This document shows positions 63,553-64,000 of a stretch of 64,000 nt of DNA, piece by piece. The stretch is from Streptomyces sp. MST-110588 (GTDB lineage Bacteria > Actinomycetota > Actinomycetes > Streptomycetales > Streptomycetaceae). Below the pieces are notes generated by a model. The model worked only from the letters and a program-made list of their open reading frames with translations. It was not told the origin of the DNA and did not search any database. The number at the start of each line of letters is the position of its first letter. Position 1 is the stretch's first letter. Location: NCBI RefSeq assembly GCF_022695595.1, contig NZ_CP074380.1, forward strand, positions 1,736,001 through 1,800,000, written 5' to 3'. The position numbers and the translations under genes were made by a program.

Positions 63553-64000
63553 GCAGAGGATGCTAAGCCTTCGTCAAGGCCCGCGCCCACCCGCCACCCA
63601 CAGGGGCGGCCACGGTGTAACGGCGTACCGCCCGCTTGGCCCGTATGCGCGAAGGGGCGGTGGCGGGGGCGCGCCGGCGGGGAGCGTTGTTCGTCACTTC
63701 GCGCCGCTCGGCGCGTCCCGCGGCCCTTGCCGTCCCTCCCCGGTCCGCCCCGGACGGTGGTCGTGGCGTGCGGGAGGGCGGGGCGGGCGGCGACATCCTC
63801 ACCCCCGTCGGGGATGTCGCCGCCCCGGGCCGCCGGCCGGCTCACGGCCCGGTCCGGCGGGTCGCCGCGGGCTGCCGGTGACCCGGTTGATGGTGGCCGG
63901 GTGCGGCGTCCGGCGGATTGCCCGATCCCGGCAATCTTTACGCTTTCCTGATGGCCTGTTAACGGTGAGCGGTCAGGACACACCCGTCCGGAGGCCGGAT
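63553..64000. other. Intergenic region at the window end
   Basis: About 450 bp upstream of the permease with no convincing coding frame. It is very GC-rich to about 63880, then has a slightly AT-richer patch (GGCAATCTTTACGCTTTCC at about 63929) that may be the promoter of a divergent gene beyond the window. Confidence 0.5.

Noticed and set aside
63540..63983. Minus-strand frame upstream of the APC permease
   Set aside because: Low-complexity Arg/Gly/Pro text that overlaps the permease start in another frame and has no homology signal.

Overview
The window is about 64 kb of very GC-rich, densely coding DNA with actinomycete gene content. A gamma-butyrolactone signalling cassette (AfsA synthase plus two TetR receptors), DUF6099 and DUF5988 proteins, a Hen1/Pnkp RNA-repair pair, two DJ-1/AraC regulators, a lanthipeptide cluster and a highly reducing type I PKS all point to Streptomyces or a close relative. 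No rRNA, tRNA, CRISPR array, transposase or phage gene was seen.

Layout. 1-0.3 kb: tail of a PaaX-like regulator. 0.4-6.7 kb: butyrolactone module, with a HAD phosphatase, receptor 1, an MDR reductase, an SDR ketoreductase, receptor 2 and AfsA, and ARE-like operators in the intergenic spaces. 6.9-10.1 kb: two-gene aromatic acyl-CoA catabolic operon. 10.5-15.1 kb: an anti-sigma-type ATPase, then arginine deiminase pathway genes (permease, ornithine carbamoyltransferase, arginine deiminase) with ARG-box-like sites. 15.2-17.9 kb: MFS exporter and divergent AraC regulator. 17.9-22.5 kb: Pnkp and Hen1. 22.5-23.9 kb: a pyrimidine-rich desert. 23.9-30.7 kb: small accessory genes, including a SepF-like / ATPase / MazG-like operon. 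31.1-33.6 kb: drug-type ABC exporter and an orphan AccE-like protein. 33.7-40.4 kb: class I lanthipeptide cluster with a 47-residue FxLD-type precursor (39160-39303), LanB, LanC, a small membrane protein and an AraC regulator. 40.5-49.5 kb: hydrolases, an internally deleted P-type ATPase, PPK2, a histidine phosphatase, membrane proteins and a CPBP protease. 49.7-57.4 kb: a KS-AT-DH-psiKR-ER-KR-ACP synthase, a small psiKR-like gene behind it and a DUF5988 gene. 58.0-59.9 kb: a small basic protein and an AarF/UbiB kinase. 60.0-63.6 kb: an RlmD-type rRNA methyltransferase and an APC permease.

Quality warning. At least thirteen conserved genes are broken by frame changes. Nearly all are a single missing G or C, mostly in a short G/C run, with full-length homology resuming at once in the next frame. 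I treat these as probable base-calling errors and give coordinates for the whole intended gene. Two lesions look different: a perfect 22-bp tandem duplication that breaks the MFS gene, and a large internal deletion in the P-type ATPase that removes its catalytic core.

Genes that work together. AfsA, the MDR and SDR reductases and possibly the HAD phosphatase could make a butyrolactone sensed by one or both TetR proteins. Precursor, LanB and LanC are co-directional, with LanB and LanC overlapping by 4 bp, and sit behind an AraC gene and a pair of 12-bp direct repeats. Hen1 and Pnkp overlap by 4 bp, as do the MazG-like and ATPase genes.
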